From: Achromobacter sp. Root83
Lineage (GTDB): Bacteria; Pseudomonadota; Gammaproteobacteria; Burkholderiales; Burkholderiaceae_B
Length of the DNA: 64,000 bases
NCBI RefSeq assembly: GCF_001428845.1
Contig: NZ_LMIU01000027.1
Coordinates: forward strand, 125,910-189,909
Direction of reading: 5' to 3'
The notes under the pieces are model-generated. The model was not told the origin of the DNA. It saw only the letters and a list, made by a program, of their open reading frames with translations, and did not search any database. A program made the translations under genes and the position numbers. Positions within the stretch are counted from its first letter, which is position 1. Each line of letters starts with the position of its first letter. This document shows positions 51,828 through 61,251 of the stretch, piece by piece.

Positions 51828-52804
51828 GCGGCCACCTTGTTATTGTCGTCATGCAACCAACAGGCCGCCCGCGACGTACCCGCGGGCAGCAACTCCGGAC
51901 GATCGTGCGCGCAACGCGGCAAACGCTGGCCGCAGCGCGGATTGAACGCACAGCCCGGCGGAATCGCATTCAACCGCGGCATGCTGCCATCGATCTGCAC
52001 CAGCCGCTCCGAGTGGCCCTCCAGCGTCGGGATCGATCCCATCAGCCCCGCCGTATAAGGATGGCACGGCTTGTGGATCACATCCGCCACCGGACCGATC
52101 TCGGCCACGCGGCCCGCATACATCACCGCCACCCGGTCGGCGGTCTCCGCGATCACGCCCATATCGTGCGTGATCAGCATCACCGCCGTGCCGTTCTCGC
52201 GGCACAGGCGCTTGAGCAGCTCGATGATCTGCGCCTGAATGGACACATCCAGCGCGGTCGTGGGCTCGTCGGCCACCACCAGCTTCGGCTCGGCGGCCAG
52301 CGCCAGCGCGATCACCACGCGCTGCCGCATGCCGCCCGAGAACTGGTGCGGGAAATGATCAATGCGTTCCCGCGCGGCCGGAATGCCAGTCGACGCCAGC
52401 AGCTCCACCGCGCGGTTGCGCGCCTGCGACCACGTCATGTCCAGGTGGGTCACGATGGTCTCCGCCAACTGCCGGCCCACCGTGTACAGCGGATTCAGCG
52501 ACGTCAGCGGATCCTGGAACACCGCCCCGATCTCGCGGCCGCGCACGCGGCGCATCTGCTCGTCGGGAAGATTGTCGATACGGCGGCCCGCCAGCAGGAT
52601 TTCGCCAGCGGCAATGCGGCCGGGAGGCTCGAGCAGGCCGATGATGGACGCGCCGGTCAGCGATTTGCCGGCGCCGGATTCGCCCACCACGCCCAGGACT
52701 TCGCCCGCCTGGATGGAAAACGACACGTCGTCCAGGGCGCGCAGCGTGCCGCGGCGCGTCGGAAACTCCACGCGCAGATTGCGGACCTCTAGTAATGCGC
52801 TCAT
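51824..52804 (-). CDS. Dipeptide/oligopeptide ABC transporter ATPase (DppD/OppD-like)
   Basis: A 326-residue ATPase: Walker [29 protein letters not shown], signature [15 protein letters not shown], Walker [12 protein letters not shown], and the C-terminal [15 protein letters not shown] cysteine motif. Note Leu after Lys-Ser in the Walker A (GKSL) where DppF has GKST; GKS is intact. It works as a heterodimer with the overlapping DppF-like subunit. Confidence 0.93.
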   Translation of the reverse strand: MSALLEVRNLRVEFPTRRGTLRALDDVSFSIQAGEVLGVVGESGAGKSLTGASIIGLLEPPGRIAAGEILLAGRRIDNLPDEQMRRVRGREIGAVFQDPLTSLNPLYTVGRQLAETIVTHLDMTWSQARNRAVELLASTGIPAARERIDHFPHQFSGGMRQRVVIALALAAEPKLVVADEPTTALDVSIQAQIIELLKRLCRENGTAVMLITHDMGVIAETADRVAVMYAGRVAEIGPVADVIHKPCHPYTAGLMGSIPTLEGHSERLVQIDGSMPRLNAIPPGCAFNPRCGQRLPRCAHDRPELLPAGTSRAACWLHDDNNKVAA

Positions 52805-52859
52805 GTGCGATACCTCAATTCAAATACCTGTTGCACAGGCGCTTCGGGGATGGACCACA

Positions 52860-53774
52860 TCACATCAGCCGCGGGTTGAGCGCATCGCGCAGCCAGTCGC
52901 CCAGCAGGTTGACCGACAACACCAGCAGCACCAGCGCCGCGCCCGGGAAAATCGTGATCCACCACTCTCCGGAGAACAGGAAATCGTTGCCGATGCGGAT
53001 CAGCGTGCCCAGCGACGGCGCCGTCGGCGGCACCCCCACCCCCAGGAACGACAGCGTCGCCTCGGTGATGATGGCCGTCGCCAGATGCACCGTGGCCAGC
53101 ACCAGCACCGGACCCAGCACATTCGGCAGCACATGGCGGAACATGATGACGGGCGAGGACACGCCGATCACGCGCGCCGCCTGCACATATTCGCGGTTCT
53201 TCTCCACCAGCGTGGAGCCGCGCACCGTACGGGCGTACTGCGGCCAGCCGGCAAGCGCGATCGCGCCGATCAGGACCGGGAACGCGATCAGCTCGTGCAT
53301 CTCGCGCGGCACCGCCGCCCGGGCCACGCCGTCGATCAGCAGCGCGATCAGGATCGCCGGAAACGAGAGCTGCACATCCGCGACGCGCATGATGAAGGCA
53401 TCGATGCGGCCGCCGGCATAGCCTGAAATCAGGCCCAGCACGATGCCGATCAGCATCGACAGCACCACGGACGCAAGCCCGATCAGCAGCGACACGCGTG
53501 TCCCGTACAGGATCGCCGAATACAGGTCGCGGCCCTGGCTGTCCGTGCCCAGCAGATAGGTCTGCTGGCCATTGGCCTCCCAGGCGGGCGGCAGCAGCGC
53601 GTCCAACAGTTCGACCTTGGTCAGGTCGAACGGATTGTGCGGCGCCACCCAGCCCGCCCCGAAGGAGCCGATCAACAGGGTCGCCAGCAACAGGGTCGCC
53701 ACGATGGCCACGGGCGCCCGGCGCCAGGCCCAGGCGATGTCGCTGTCCCACCAGCGTTTGAGTACGGCGCGCAT
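52860..53774 (-). CDS. Dipeptide/oligopeptide ABC transporter permease (DppC/OppC-like)
   Basis: A 304-residue permease with an N-terminal extension and about six membrane segments. HPLGTDxxGRD-type signature appears as YLLGTDSQGRDLYSAILYGTRVSL, followed by IMRVADVQLSFPAILIALL and the coupling loop EYVQAARVIGVSSPVIMFRHVLPN. The ATG overlaps the stop of the upstream permease (ATGA). Confidence 0.93.
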   Translation of the reverse strand: MRAVLKRWWDSDIAWAWRRAPVAIVATLLLATLLIGSFGAGWVAPHNPFDLTKVELLDALLPPAWEANGQQTYLLGTDSQGRDLYSAILYGTRVSLLIGLASVVLSMLIGIVLGLISGYAGGRIDAFIMRVADVQLSFPAILIALLIDGVARAAVPREMHELIAFPVLIGAIALAGWPQYARTVRGSTLVEKNREYVQAARVIGVSSPVIMFRHVLPNVLGPVLVLATVHLATAIITEATLSFLGVGVPPTAPSLGTLIRIGNDFLFSGEWWITIFPGAALVLLVLSVNLLGDWLRDALNPRLM

Positions 53775-54763
53775 CAGTGAGCCCCCCCGCCGCGAGTCAG
53801 CCCGGAACGCAGCCGCGGATCCACGACGAAATACAGAAGATCGACGATCAGGTTGATCACCACGAACACCAGCGCGATCAGGCACAGGTACGCGGCCATG
53901 ACCGGCACGTCGGCGAATTGAACGGCCTGGATGAACAGCAGCCCCATGCCCGGCCACTGGAACACCGTTTCCGTGACGATGGCGAAGGCGATGATGCCGC
54001 CCAGTTGCAGCCCGGTGATGGTGATGACAGGCACCATCGTGTTCTTCAGGGCATGCCCGAAGTGGATGGCGCGGCGCTTCAGGCCGCGGGCGCGCGCGAA
54101 CTTGATGTAGTCGGAACGCAGGACTTCCAGCATTTCCGAACGCACCAGCCGCAGCACCAGCGTCATCTGGAACAGCGACAAGGTGATGGCCGGCAGGATC
54201 AGGTGCTTCCAGCCCGTGGCGGTGAACAGGCCCGACGTCCACCAGCCCACGCTGACCGTGTCGCCCCGTCCGTAGCTGGGCAGCCATCCCAGTTGCACCG
54301 AGAACACCAGGATCAGCAGGATGCCGATCAGGAACGTGGGCAGCGAAACCCCAAGCAGGGAACCCGCCAGCAGCATCTGGGACACCAGGCTGTTGCGCTT
54401 GAGCGCCGTATACACGCCCAGCGGCACGCCCACGACCAGCGCCAGCAGCGCCGCCACCATGGACAGCTCCAAGGTGGCCGGCAGACGGGACTTCAGCAGC
54501 GTGGAGACCGGTTCGCTCTGGCGCAGGGAAATGCCGAAATTGCCTTGTACGGCATTGGCCACGAAATGGCCGAATTGAACGACCGCGGGCTCGTTCAGCC
54601 CCAGGCGTTCACGCAACTCGATGCGCTCGGCATCGGTGGCGTCCTGCCCCAGCATGATGGTGACAGGGTCGCCGACGTATTGGAAAAGCACAAAGGCCAG
54701 TAGCGCGACGGTGAGCATCACCGCTACGGCCTGCAACAGGCGACGCAGTATGAAAGCGAACAT
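53774..54763 (-). CDS. Dipeptide/oligopeptide ABC transporter permease (DppB/OppB-like)
   Basis: A 329-residue permease starting MFAFILRRLLQAVAVMLTVALLAF. It has the family features RERLGLNEPAVVQFGHFVANAVQGNFGISL and the coupling loop DYIKFARARGLKRRAIHFGHALKNTMVPVIT, then ETVFQWPGMGLLFIQAVQFADVPVM. It follows the binding-protein gene after about 60 bp. Confidence 0.93.
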   Translation of the reverse strand: MFAFILRRLLQAVAVMLTVALLAFVLFQYVGDPVTIMLGQDATDAERIELRERLGLNEPAVVQFGHFVANAVQGNFGISLRQSEPVSTLLKSRLPATLELSMVAALLALVVGVPLGVYTALKRNSLVSQMLLAGSLLGVSLPTFLIGILLILVFSVQLGWLPSYGRGDTVSVGWWTSGLFTATGWKHLILPAITLSLFQMTLVLRLVRSEMLEVLRSDYIKFARARGLKRRAIHFGHALKNTMVPVITITGLQLGGIIAFAIVTETVFQWPGMGLLFIQAVQFADVPVMAAYLCLIALVFVVINLIVDLLYFVVDPRLRSGLTRGGGAH

Positions 54764-54822
54764 AGGCGAGAAAATGCAAGACGGCGGGAGTCGGATAGAC
54801 CCCGCCGTCTGGTTAGCCTGGA

Positions 54823-56394
54823 TCAGTCAATCTTGACCCAATCGGCAACGAGGCGATTGTCGGCACGGTGGATGACCGTGACGTTCTTGCGCATGGCCCA
54901 GGGGATGACCTGGTCATGCAGCGGAATGTGCCCGAAGTCCTTGGCGTGCCCTTGCAGCACGGTGATGATGTCGGCGTCACGCTTGGCCGGATCGGTTTCC
55001 GTCTTGATCCGGTCGATGATGACGTCCAGTTCCTTGTTGCTGTAATTGCCCAGGTTGTACATGCCGTCCGCGCCCTCGCCTTTGGTGCGGATCAGGTTCT
55101 GCAGCGTGTACATGGCGTCGAACGTGGGCACGCCCCAGCCGAACAGGTAGGCGCTGGTGTCGAACGACTGCACCTTGGGGAAGTACGTGGAACGCGGCAT
55201 GGCGTTCATGGTGGCCTTGACGCCCACCTTGGCCCACATGCCCACCACGGCCTGGCAGATGGCTTCGTCGTTGATGTAGCGGTTGTTGGGACAGTCCAGC
55301 GTGAAGTTCAGCGTGCCGTCGTAGCCGGCTTCCTTCAGCAGGGCGCGGGCCTTTTCGGGATCGTAGGGCACGCGCTTGTGCACGGATTCCGCCCAGCCAT
55401 GCACCTGCGGCGCGATCATCGTGCCGGTGGGCGCGGACAGGCCGCGCATCACGGCGCGCTTGATCGCGTCCACGTCGATGGCGCGGTACAGCGCTTCACG
55501 CACGCGGATGTCCTGGAACGGATTCTTGCCCTTGATGTTCGAGTACTGCAGCTCGGGGCGCTTCTGGTCCAGGCCCAGGTAGATGGTGCGGTATTCGTTG
55601 CCTTCCACGACCTTCTGCGACTGGCGCAGGCGCTCCAGATCCTGCGCGGCGGGGTCCAGCACGAAGTCGATCTCGCCCGACAGCAGCGCCGCGGTGCGCG
55701 TGGCGTTCTGCTTGATCGGCGTGAACACGACTTCGGTCACGTTGCCGATCTTGCCTGCCTTGTTCCACCAGTCCTTGTTTTCTTCGAAGACGGTGCGCAC
55801 GTCCACTTCGCGGCTCTTCAGCTTGTAGGGGCCGGTGCCGTTGGTGTTGCGCGCGCCGTAGGTTTCTTCCTTGTTGACGAAATCCTGCGGCTTGGGGATG
55901 TTGTTCTTTTCCGACCAGGCCTTGTTCATGATGAACACGTTGGTCAGCTGGCGCAGCAACACGGGATTGGGCGCCGTGGTCTCGATCTCGACCGTCAGGT
56001 CGTCGATCTTGCGCGCTTCCTTGATGCCGGTCGTGTACGCCTTGTAGTTCGACGTCGGCGCCATGGCGCGATGGATCGAAAACACGACGTCTTCCGCGGT
56101 GAAGGCGGCGCCGTCATGGAACTTCACGCCGGGACGCAGCTTGAAGCGGTACAGCGTGGGCGACACCTGCTCCCATTCGGTGGCCAGGCGCGGCGAGACC
56201 TTGAAGGACTTGTCGTAGTCGACCAGCGGTTCGTAGATGTAGCTGTTGGCGGCGATCGTCATGCCCTCGTTCTGCGAGTGCGGATCGAAGGTGAGGATGT
56301 CGCCCTGGGCGGCCCAGCGGAAGGACTTGGCTTGCCCGATCGAGGGCACGGCCACGGCGGCGGCGATCGCGATAGCAATCAAAGTGCGGCGCAT
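54823..56394 (-). CDS. Dipeptide/oligopeptide ABC transporter substrate-binding protein
   Basis: A 523-residue periplasmic binding protein (SBP_bac_5). A signal peptide ends near SIGQA. It shows LTFDPHSQNEGMTIAANSYIYEPLV, LRPGVKFHDGAAFTAEDVVFSIHRA, NGTGPYKLKSREVDV and IRVREALYRAIDVDAIKRAVMRG, all typical. ATG 56394 has AGGAG 9 nt upstream; a TTG three codons earlier is too close to that site. It is the first gene of the operon; ligand not known (peptides likely). Confidence 0.93.
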   Translation of the reverse strand: MRRTLIAIAIAAAVAVPSIGQAKSFRWAAQGDILTFDPHSQNEGMTIAANSYIYEPLVDYDKSFKVSPRLATEWEQVSPTLYRFKLRPGVKFHDGAAFTAEDVVFSIHRAMAPTSNYKAYTTGIKEARKIDDLTVEIETTAPNPVLLRQLTNVFIMNKAWSEKNNIPKPQDFVNKEETYGARNTNGTGPYKLKSREVDVRTVFEENKDWWNKAGKIGNVTEVVFTPIKQNATRTAALLSGEIDFVLDPAAQDLERLRQSQKVVEGNEYRTIYLGLDQKRPELQYSNIKGKNPFQDIRVREALYRAIDVDAIKRAVMRGLSAPTGTMIAPQVHGWAESVHKRVPYDPEKARALLKEAGYDGTLNFTLDCPNNRYINDEAICQAVVGMWAKVGVKATMNAMPRSTYFPKVQSFDTSAYLFGWGVPTFDAMYTLQNLIRTKGEGADGMYNLGNYSNKELDVIIDRIKTETDPAKRDADIITVLQGHAKDFGHIPLHDQVIPWAMRKNVTVIHRADNRLVADWVKID

Positions 56395-56432
56395 AAGTGT
56401 CAACTCCTGACAGTAGTCTGAATACCGGCGCG

Positions 56433-56461
56433 AGTGTGCCTACCCGCAAGACCCGCGTCAA
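56433..56461 (-). promoter_or_regulatory. Candidate promoter of the ABC transporter operon
   Basis: In the minus sense TTGACG (56456-56461) and CACACT (56433-56438) are 17 bp apart; the start near 56426 gives a 32-nt leader. The -10 match is poor. Confidence 0.4.
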
Positions 56462-56577
56462 TCCAGGGTTTATGCGTACCGGAGACGCTTTTCACAGAGG
56501 AACAACAATCGGGGACGCATAAGCTTGTAACAAAATAATCGAAGCGAACAATGTTCGAGTGCGTCGGCGCAACGCCG

Positions 56578-57075
56578 CTACGCGTCGGACTCAAATGGCA
56601 GCTCCAGCGGAACGTGCTCGGTCATCAGGACGCCCAGCATCTCGATCAGGATCGCGGCCTTCTCTTCACCGAACGGGGCCAGAACCGCCTTCTGGTGCTG
56701 CAGGGCTTGCTCGCATAACGCCGCGATCAGATTCGTGCCCTTGGCTGTGATGCAGACCCGCGTCTGCCGCCGGTCCGCGCGCACGCCGGTGCGGGCCACC
56801 AGGCCGTCGGCCTCCATCCGCTGGACCACCTTGCTCAGCGTGGGCTGCTTGGTGATGGCCAGCACTGCCAGGCTGCCGATGGTTTCGCCGGCGCTGCCTT
56901 CAAGACTGGCCAGCACCCGCCATTCGGTCACCGACAGGCCGGCGGCCTTTACCTCGAGGTGGAACTCCGCCGATATGCGCTGGCTGGCTTGCGCCAGCAG
57001 ATAGGCCAGATAGCCGTCTACAAACCGGGGGCCGCGCGCGCCTGCGCGTCCGCTGCGCTGCTTATCCAACCGCAT
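56578..57075 (-). CDS. MarR family transcriptional regulator
   Basis: A 165-residue winged-helix regulator. The core VTEWRVLASLEGSAGETIGSLAVLAITKQPTLSKVVQRMEADGLVARTGVRADRRQTRVCITAKG contains recognition helix and wing (quoted in pieces by family: LSVTEWRVLASL, ITKQPTLSKVVQRM, DRRQTRVCITAKG). ATG 57075 has GGGAG upstream; the frame is open further but the extra sequence spans the promoter region. It is divergent from the ior operon, which it probably controls. Confidence 0.9.
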   Translation of the reverse strand: MRLDKQRSGRAGARGPRFVDGYLAYLLAQASQRISAEFHLEVKAAGLSVTEWRVLASLEGSAGETIGSLAVLAITKQPTLSKVVQRMEADGLVARTGVRADRRQTRVCITAKGTNLIAALCEQALQHQKAVLAPFGEEKAAILIEMLGVLMTEHVPLELPFESDA

Positions 57076-57265
57076 GTTGCTTTGCTCCCACGCACCGGTA
57101 TCCAAGATCGCGGCCTCCGCCGAAAAACGCATTGCACCACGGCGGCGCAACCATGCGCCATGAGGTATCGCAATGCTGTTGCGCAGCAAAGGGTATACCC
57201 CGAATCTGAAGCGGTTATGCACCACCACGGCGCCGAAAAATAGGACTCCAACCTACAGGACAACC

Positions 57266-57356
57266 AGTATATACGCCCTTGTTTTAGCGTGATATTTTTC
57301 GATTTCCATGAAATTTCATCTTTTTTGTTGACAGCTAAAACATTGACTCCTAAAGT
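57266..57356. promoter_or_regulatory. Divergent marR/iorA control region with paired GCTAAAACA elements
   Basis: Plus strand: TTGACA (57328-57333), 17-bp spacer, TAAAGT (57351-57356), a good promoter for iorA. Minus strand: TATACT (57266-57271), a -10 box for marR with weak -35. GCTAAAACA occurs at 57334-57342 on the plus strand and, inverted, at 57280-57288. In each case exactly 8 bp separate it from the -10 box of the outward-facing promoter. A 12-bp palindrome ATGAAATTTCAT (57308-57319) lies between them. Confidence 0.65.
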
Positions 57357-57444
57357 ATTTTTCAGGCGATGATTTCGTGACATGACGATGCTGCGCGGCA
57401 GCAAGGCTTGAGGACCGGCGTGCCGGTCCGCGAAAGGGATCCAG

Positions 57445-59667
57445 ATGGCGGAAAGGTCTTTCAAGAAAGAAGTCCAGCAATTGCGCATCGGCGCGGGCGA
57501 AGAGTTCCGCGGTGAAGGGATTCTGGCCGTCACAAAGGCCCTGCTGCAATCCGGCGTGGGCTATGTCGCCGGCTACCAGGGATCGCCGATCTCGCATCTG
57601 ATGGACGTGCTGGCCGACGCCAACGACATCCTGCAGGAACTGGGCGTGCATTTCGAGGCCAGCGCCTCGGAAGCCACCGCCGCCGCCACGCTGGCGGCCT
57701 CCGTCATGTACCCCATCCGCGGCGCCGTCACCTGGAAGTCCACGGTCGGCACCAACGTCGCATCGGACGCGCTGGCGAACCTTGCTTCGGGCGGCGTGAC
57801 GGGCGGCGCGCTGGTCATCGTGGGCGAGGACTACGGCGAAGGCTCCTCCATCATGCAGGAACGCTCGCACGCGTTCGCCATGAAGTCCCAGATCTGGCTG
57901 CTGGACCCGCGCCCCAACCTTGAAAGCATGGTCAAGGCGGTGGAAGACGGTTTCGAACTGTCCGAAGCCAGCAAGACGCCCGTGATGCTGCAACTGCGCA
58001 TCCGCGGCTGCCACGTGCACGGCCGCTTCACCGCCAAGGAGAACAAGCGTCCCGCGTTCTCGCTGGCCCAGGCGCTGGAAAGCCCGGCGCGCGACACCAG
58101 CCGCATCGTGCTGCCGCCCGCGTCCTTCCTGCATGAACAGGAAAAGATCAAGGAGCGCTGGCCCGCCGCCATCCGCTACATCAAGGAACACCAGCTCAAC
58201 GAGCACTTCGCCGGTGACCACGACGACATCGGCCTGATCCTGCAGGGCGGCCTGTACAACGGGGTCATCCGTTCGCTGCAACTGCTGGGCCTGGCGGACA
58301 ACTTTGGCAACAGCCGCATCCCGCTGTACGTCATGAATGTGACCTATCCGGTCATCGAAGACGAGGTCATCGGTTTCTGCCGCGGCAAGCGCGCGGTGCT
58401 GCTGCTTGAAGAAGGCCAGCCTGACTACATCGAACAGAACCTGCACGCCGTGCTGCGCAAGGCGGGCATCGACACCCACCTGTCGGGCAAGGACGTCCTG
58501 CCCATGGCAGGCGAATACACCACGCAGGTCATGCGCGACGGCCTGCGGGAATTCCTGAAGCGCCACCGGCCCGAATCGCTGCTGACCCACCCCGCCGTCA
58601 TGGCGGACTCGGCGGCTGAAACACGCCTGCTGCAAAGCACCGAGGTATCGCGGCCCAAGCCGGCGCGCCCGGCGGAACAGCCCATCACCTTCCACAAGCA
58701 GGTCGAAGGCCTGGCCGCCGTGGTGCCGCCCCGTCCGGCCGGATTCTGTACGGGCTGCCCCGAGCGCCCCATCTTCTCGGCGCTGACGCTGGCACAGGAA
58801 ACGCTGGGCCAGCACCACATTTCCTGCGACATCGGCTGCCACCTGTTCTCTATCCTGCCGCCCTTCAACCTGGGCGCCACGACCATGGGCTACGGCCTGG
58901 GCGCATCCAGCGCGGCGGCCTTCAACGTGCCCGCCGCCAAGCGCCCCATCTCCATCATGGGCGACGGCGGCTTCTGGCATAACGGGCTGTCGTCCGGCAT
59001 CGGCAACGCGGTGTTCAACAAGTACGACGGCGTCATCGTCATCGTCGACAACTTCTACGCATCGGCCACCGGCGGGCAGGACATCCTGTCGTCGCGCGCC
59101 GACAACCCCGATCGTTCCACCAACAACCCGATCGATCAGGCCGTGCGCGGCGTCGGCGTGAAGTGGGTGCGCACGCTGGACCGCACCTATGACGTCGCCC
59201 GCGTCCGCGCCACCCTCGAAGAAGCGCTGACCACCGACGTCCAGGGCCCCAAGGTCATCATCGCGCAGTCCGAATGCATGCTGAACAAGCAGCGGCGCAT
59301 CAAGCCGCTGTTCAACAAGGCAGTCAAGGAAGGCCGCCGCGTCGTGAAGGAACGCTTTGGCGTGGATCCCGACGTCTGTACGGGCGATCACGCCTGTATC
59401 CGCTTGTCGGGCTGTCCATCGCTCACCGTCAAGGACAGCGGCGACCCCCTCAAGGAAGATCCCGTGGCGCACGTGGACAGCAGTTGCGTGGGCTGCGGCA
59501 ACTGCGGCGAAGTCGCCCATGCCGCCGTGCTGTGCCCGTCCTTCTACCGCGCCGACGTCGTCCACAACCCGACCGGCGGCGACCGCATCCTGGCGCGCGT
59601 GCGCGGCGCGGTCATCGGCTTCCTGCAGCGCCGCCGCGCGGCGCGCCTGTCCCAACACGCCCTTTAA
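57445..59667 (+). CDS. Indolepyruvate ferredoxin oxidoreductase, alpha-type subunit
   Basis: A 740-residue thiamine-diphosphate and iron-sulfur enzyme subunit of the IorA type, which oxidatively decarboxylates aryl-pyruvates to aryl-acetyl-CoA with ferredoxin. The pyrimidine-binding part starts GEGILAVTKALLQSGVGYVAGYQGSPI. The TPP-binding part has CTGCPERPIFSAL, GDGGFWHNGLSSGI and VDNFYASATGG. A ferredoxin-like cysteine cluster closes it (CTGDHACIRLSGC, then CVGCGNCGEVAHAAVLC). AGGGA precedes the ATG. It is the first gene of the operon divergent from marR. Confidence 0.9.
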   Translation: MAERSFKKEVQQLRIGAGEEFRGEGILAVTKALLQSGVGYVAGYQGSPISHLMDVLADANDILQELGVHFEASASEATAAATLAASVMYPIRGAVTWKSTVGTNVASDALANLASGGVTGGALVIVGEDYGEGSSIMQERSHAFAMKSQIWLLDPRPNLESMVKAVEDGFELSEASKTPVMLQLRIRGCHVHGRFTAKENKRPAFSLAQALESPARDTSRIVLPPASFLHEQEKIKERWPAAIRYIKEHQLNEHFAGDHDDIGLILQGGLYNGVIRSLQLLGLADNFGNSRIPLYVMNVTYPVIEDEVIGFCRGKRAVLLLEEGQPDYIEQNLHAVLRKAGIDTHLSGKDVLPMAGEYTTQVMRDGLREFLKRHRPESLLTHPAVMADSAAETRLLQSTEVSRPKPARPAEQPITFHKQVEGLAAVVPPRPAGFCTGCPERPIFSALTLAQETLGQHHISCDIGCHLFSILPPFNLGATTMGYGLGASSAAAFNVPAAKRPISIMGDGGFWHNGLSSGIGNAVFNKYDGVIVIVDNFYASATGGQDILSSRADNPDRSTNNPIDQAVRGVGVKWVRTLDRTYDVARVRATLEEALTTDVQGPKVIIAQSECMLNKQRRIKPLFNKAVKEGRRVVKERFGVDPDVCTGDHACIRLSGCPSLTVKDSGDPLKEDPVAHVDSSCVGCGNCGEVAHAAVLCPSFYRADVVHNPTGGDRILARVRGAVIGFLQRRRAARLSQHAL

Positions 59668-59680
59668 GGACACCTGCCTC

Positions 59681-61237
59681 ATGAACCCGGCGGCTATGCA
59701 GCAAGGCAACCCGATCAAGATCGCCATCCTGGCCATGGGCGGACAGGGCGGCGGCGTGCTGGCGGACTGGATCGTCGACATGGCCGAGCACGCCGGCTGG
59801 TGGGCGCAGACCACGTCGGTGCCGGGCGTCGCCCAGCGCACCGGCGCCACGATCTACTACCTGGAACTGCTGCCCGAAGCCGACGTCAAGCGCGCCGGCT
59901 GCCAGCCCGCGCTGGCGCTGATGCCCACGCCCGGCGACGTCGACCTGGTGGTGGCGGCCGAACTGATGGAAGGCGGCCGCGCCATTCAGCGTGGCCTGGT
60001 CACGCCGGAACGCACGGTGCTGATCGCGTCCTCGCACCGCGCCTATGCGGTCAGCGAAAAGTCGACGCCCGGCAACGGCATCGCCGATCCCAACAAGGTG
60101 CTGGAAGCCGGCCGCGCCGCGGCCAGGCGCTTCCTGTGCTTTGACCTGCAGGACCTGGCGGACCGCGCCGGCAGCGTCATCAGCGCCAGCCTGTTCGGCG
60201 CGGTGGCCGGCAGCGGCGCCCTGCCCTTCGCGCGCGCAGACTACGAGGCCACCGTGCGCCGCGCCGGCCTTGGCGTGGACGCCAGCCTGCGCGCCTTTGC
60301 GCTGGGCTTCGAAGCGGCCGACCAGGCGCCCGCGCAACCCGCCGCCATCGACCTGTCGCGGCCGGTGCCGGCCTTGCCCGAACGGGCCGCGCATCCGCGT
60401 ACCCAATCCCTGCTGGACCAGATCAAGCGCGACTTCCCCGCCTGTGCGCAGCCCATGCTGGCCGCAGGCGTGCGCCGCCAGATCGAGTTCCAGGACCTGG
60501 CCTACGCCCAGGACTACCTGCGCCGCATGAAGGCGATCCGCGACCTCGACGCGCAACATGGCGGCGACGCCCGGCAATGGGCGCTGACCTGCGCCGCCGC
60601 GCGCTACGTGGCCACGGCCATGGCCTATGACGACGTCATCCGCGTGGCGGACCTGAAAACGCGCGGCACGCGCTTTGACCGCGTCCGCCAGGAAGTCGGC
60701 GCCCTGCCGGACCAGTTGGTCTACCTGACCGAATTCATGCATCCCCGTCTGGAAGAGATCTGCGGCACCCTGCCCTCGCGGCTGGGCCGCTGGCTGGAAG
60801 CATCCAAGGCGTTCGGCGGCTTTGTCGAACGCCGCCTGGGCAAGGGGCGGCGCATGCAGAGCGGCACCCTGGGCGGATTCCTCATGCTGTACACGCTGGC
60901 CGGCATGCGGCGTTTCCGCCGCCGCACGCTGCGCCACCAGATCGAAACCGAGAGCCTGGAACAGTGGCTGGCCTTGATCGCCACCCTGGCGCCCCAGGAC
61001 TATTCCCTGGCCATCGAAACCGTCAACTGCCGCCGCCTGGTCAAGGGCTACAGCGACACGCACGTGCGCGGCGGCGGCAAGTACCGCCAGCTGATCGCCG
61101 CGGCGGCCCAACTGGCGGGCCGGCCCGGCGCCGCCGACTCGCTGCGCGCGCTGCGCGACACCGCGCTCGCCCATGAAAAGTGCGGCCCCATGGAACGCCA
61201 GATCGCGGAAGAACTGGCCGTTCGCGCCAACGCCTGA
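59681..61237 (+). CDS. Indolepyruvate ferredoxin oxidoreductase, beta-type subunit with DUF6537-like tail
   Basis: A 518-residue protein. The N-terminal 2-oxoacid oxidoreductase gamma/beta domain begins KIAILAMGGQGGGVLADWIVDMAEHAGWWAQTT, split here as AILAMGGQGGGVLADWI and TTSVPGVAQRTGATIYYLEL. The C-terminal half (from about 230) is a helical domain of the type annotated DUF6537. It starts 14 bp after iorA, and ATG 59681 has AAGGA 12 nt upstream. Together the two subunits form an arylpyruvate oxidoreductase. Confidence 0.88.
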   Translation: MNPAAMQQGNPIKIAILAMGGQGGGVLADWIVDMAEHAGWWAQTTSVPGVAQRTGATIYYLELLPEADVKRAGCQPALALMPTPGDVDLVVAAELMEGGRAIQRGLVTPERTVLIASSHRAYAVSEKSTPGNGIADPNKVLEAGRAAARRFLCFDLQDLADRAGSVISASLFGAVAGSGALPFARADYEATVRRAGLGVDASLRAFALGFEAADQAPAQPAAIDLSRPVPALPERAAHPRTQSLLDQIKRDFPACAQPMLAAGVRRQIEFQDLAYAQDYLRRMKAIRDLDAQHGGDARQWALTCAAARYVATAMAYDDVIRVADLKTRGTRFDRVRQEVGALPDQLVYLTEFMHPRLEEICGTLPSRLGRWLEASKAFGGFVERRLGKGRRMQSGTLGGFLMLYTLAGMRRFRRRTLRHQIETESLEQWLALIATLAPQDYSLAIETVNCRRLVKGYSDTHVRGGGKYRQLIAAAAQLAGRPGAADSLRALRDTALAHEKCGPMERQIAEELAVRANA

Positions 61238-61251
61238 AAGAGACAGACATC

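Noticed and set aside
57316-59850. A minus-strand open frame of 844 codons opposite iorA
   Set aside because: Low-complexity antisense product with no recognisable domain; iorA on the plus strand has full family motifs, promoter and ribosome binding site.
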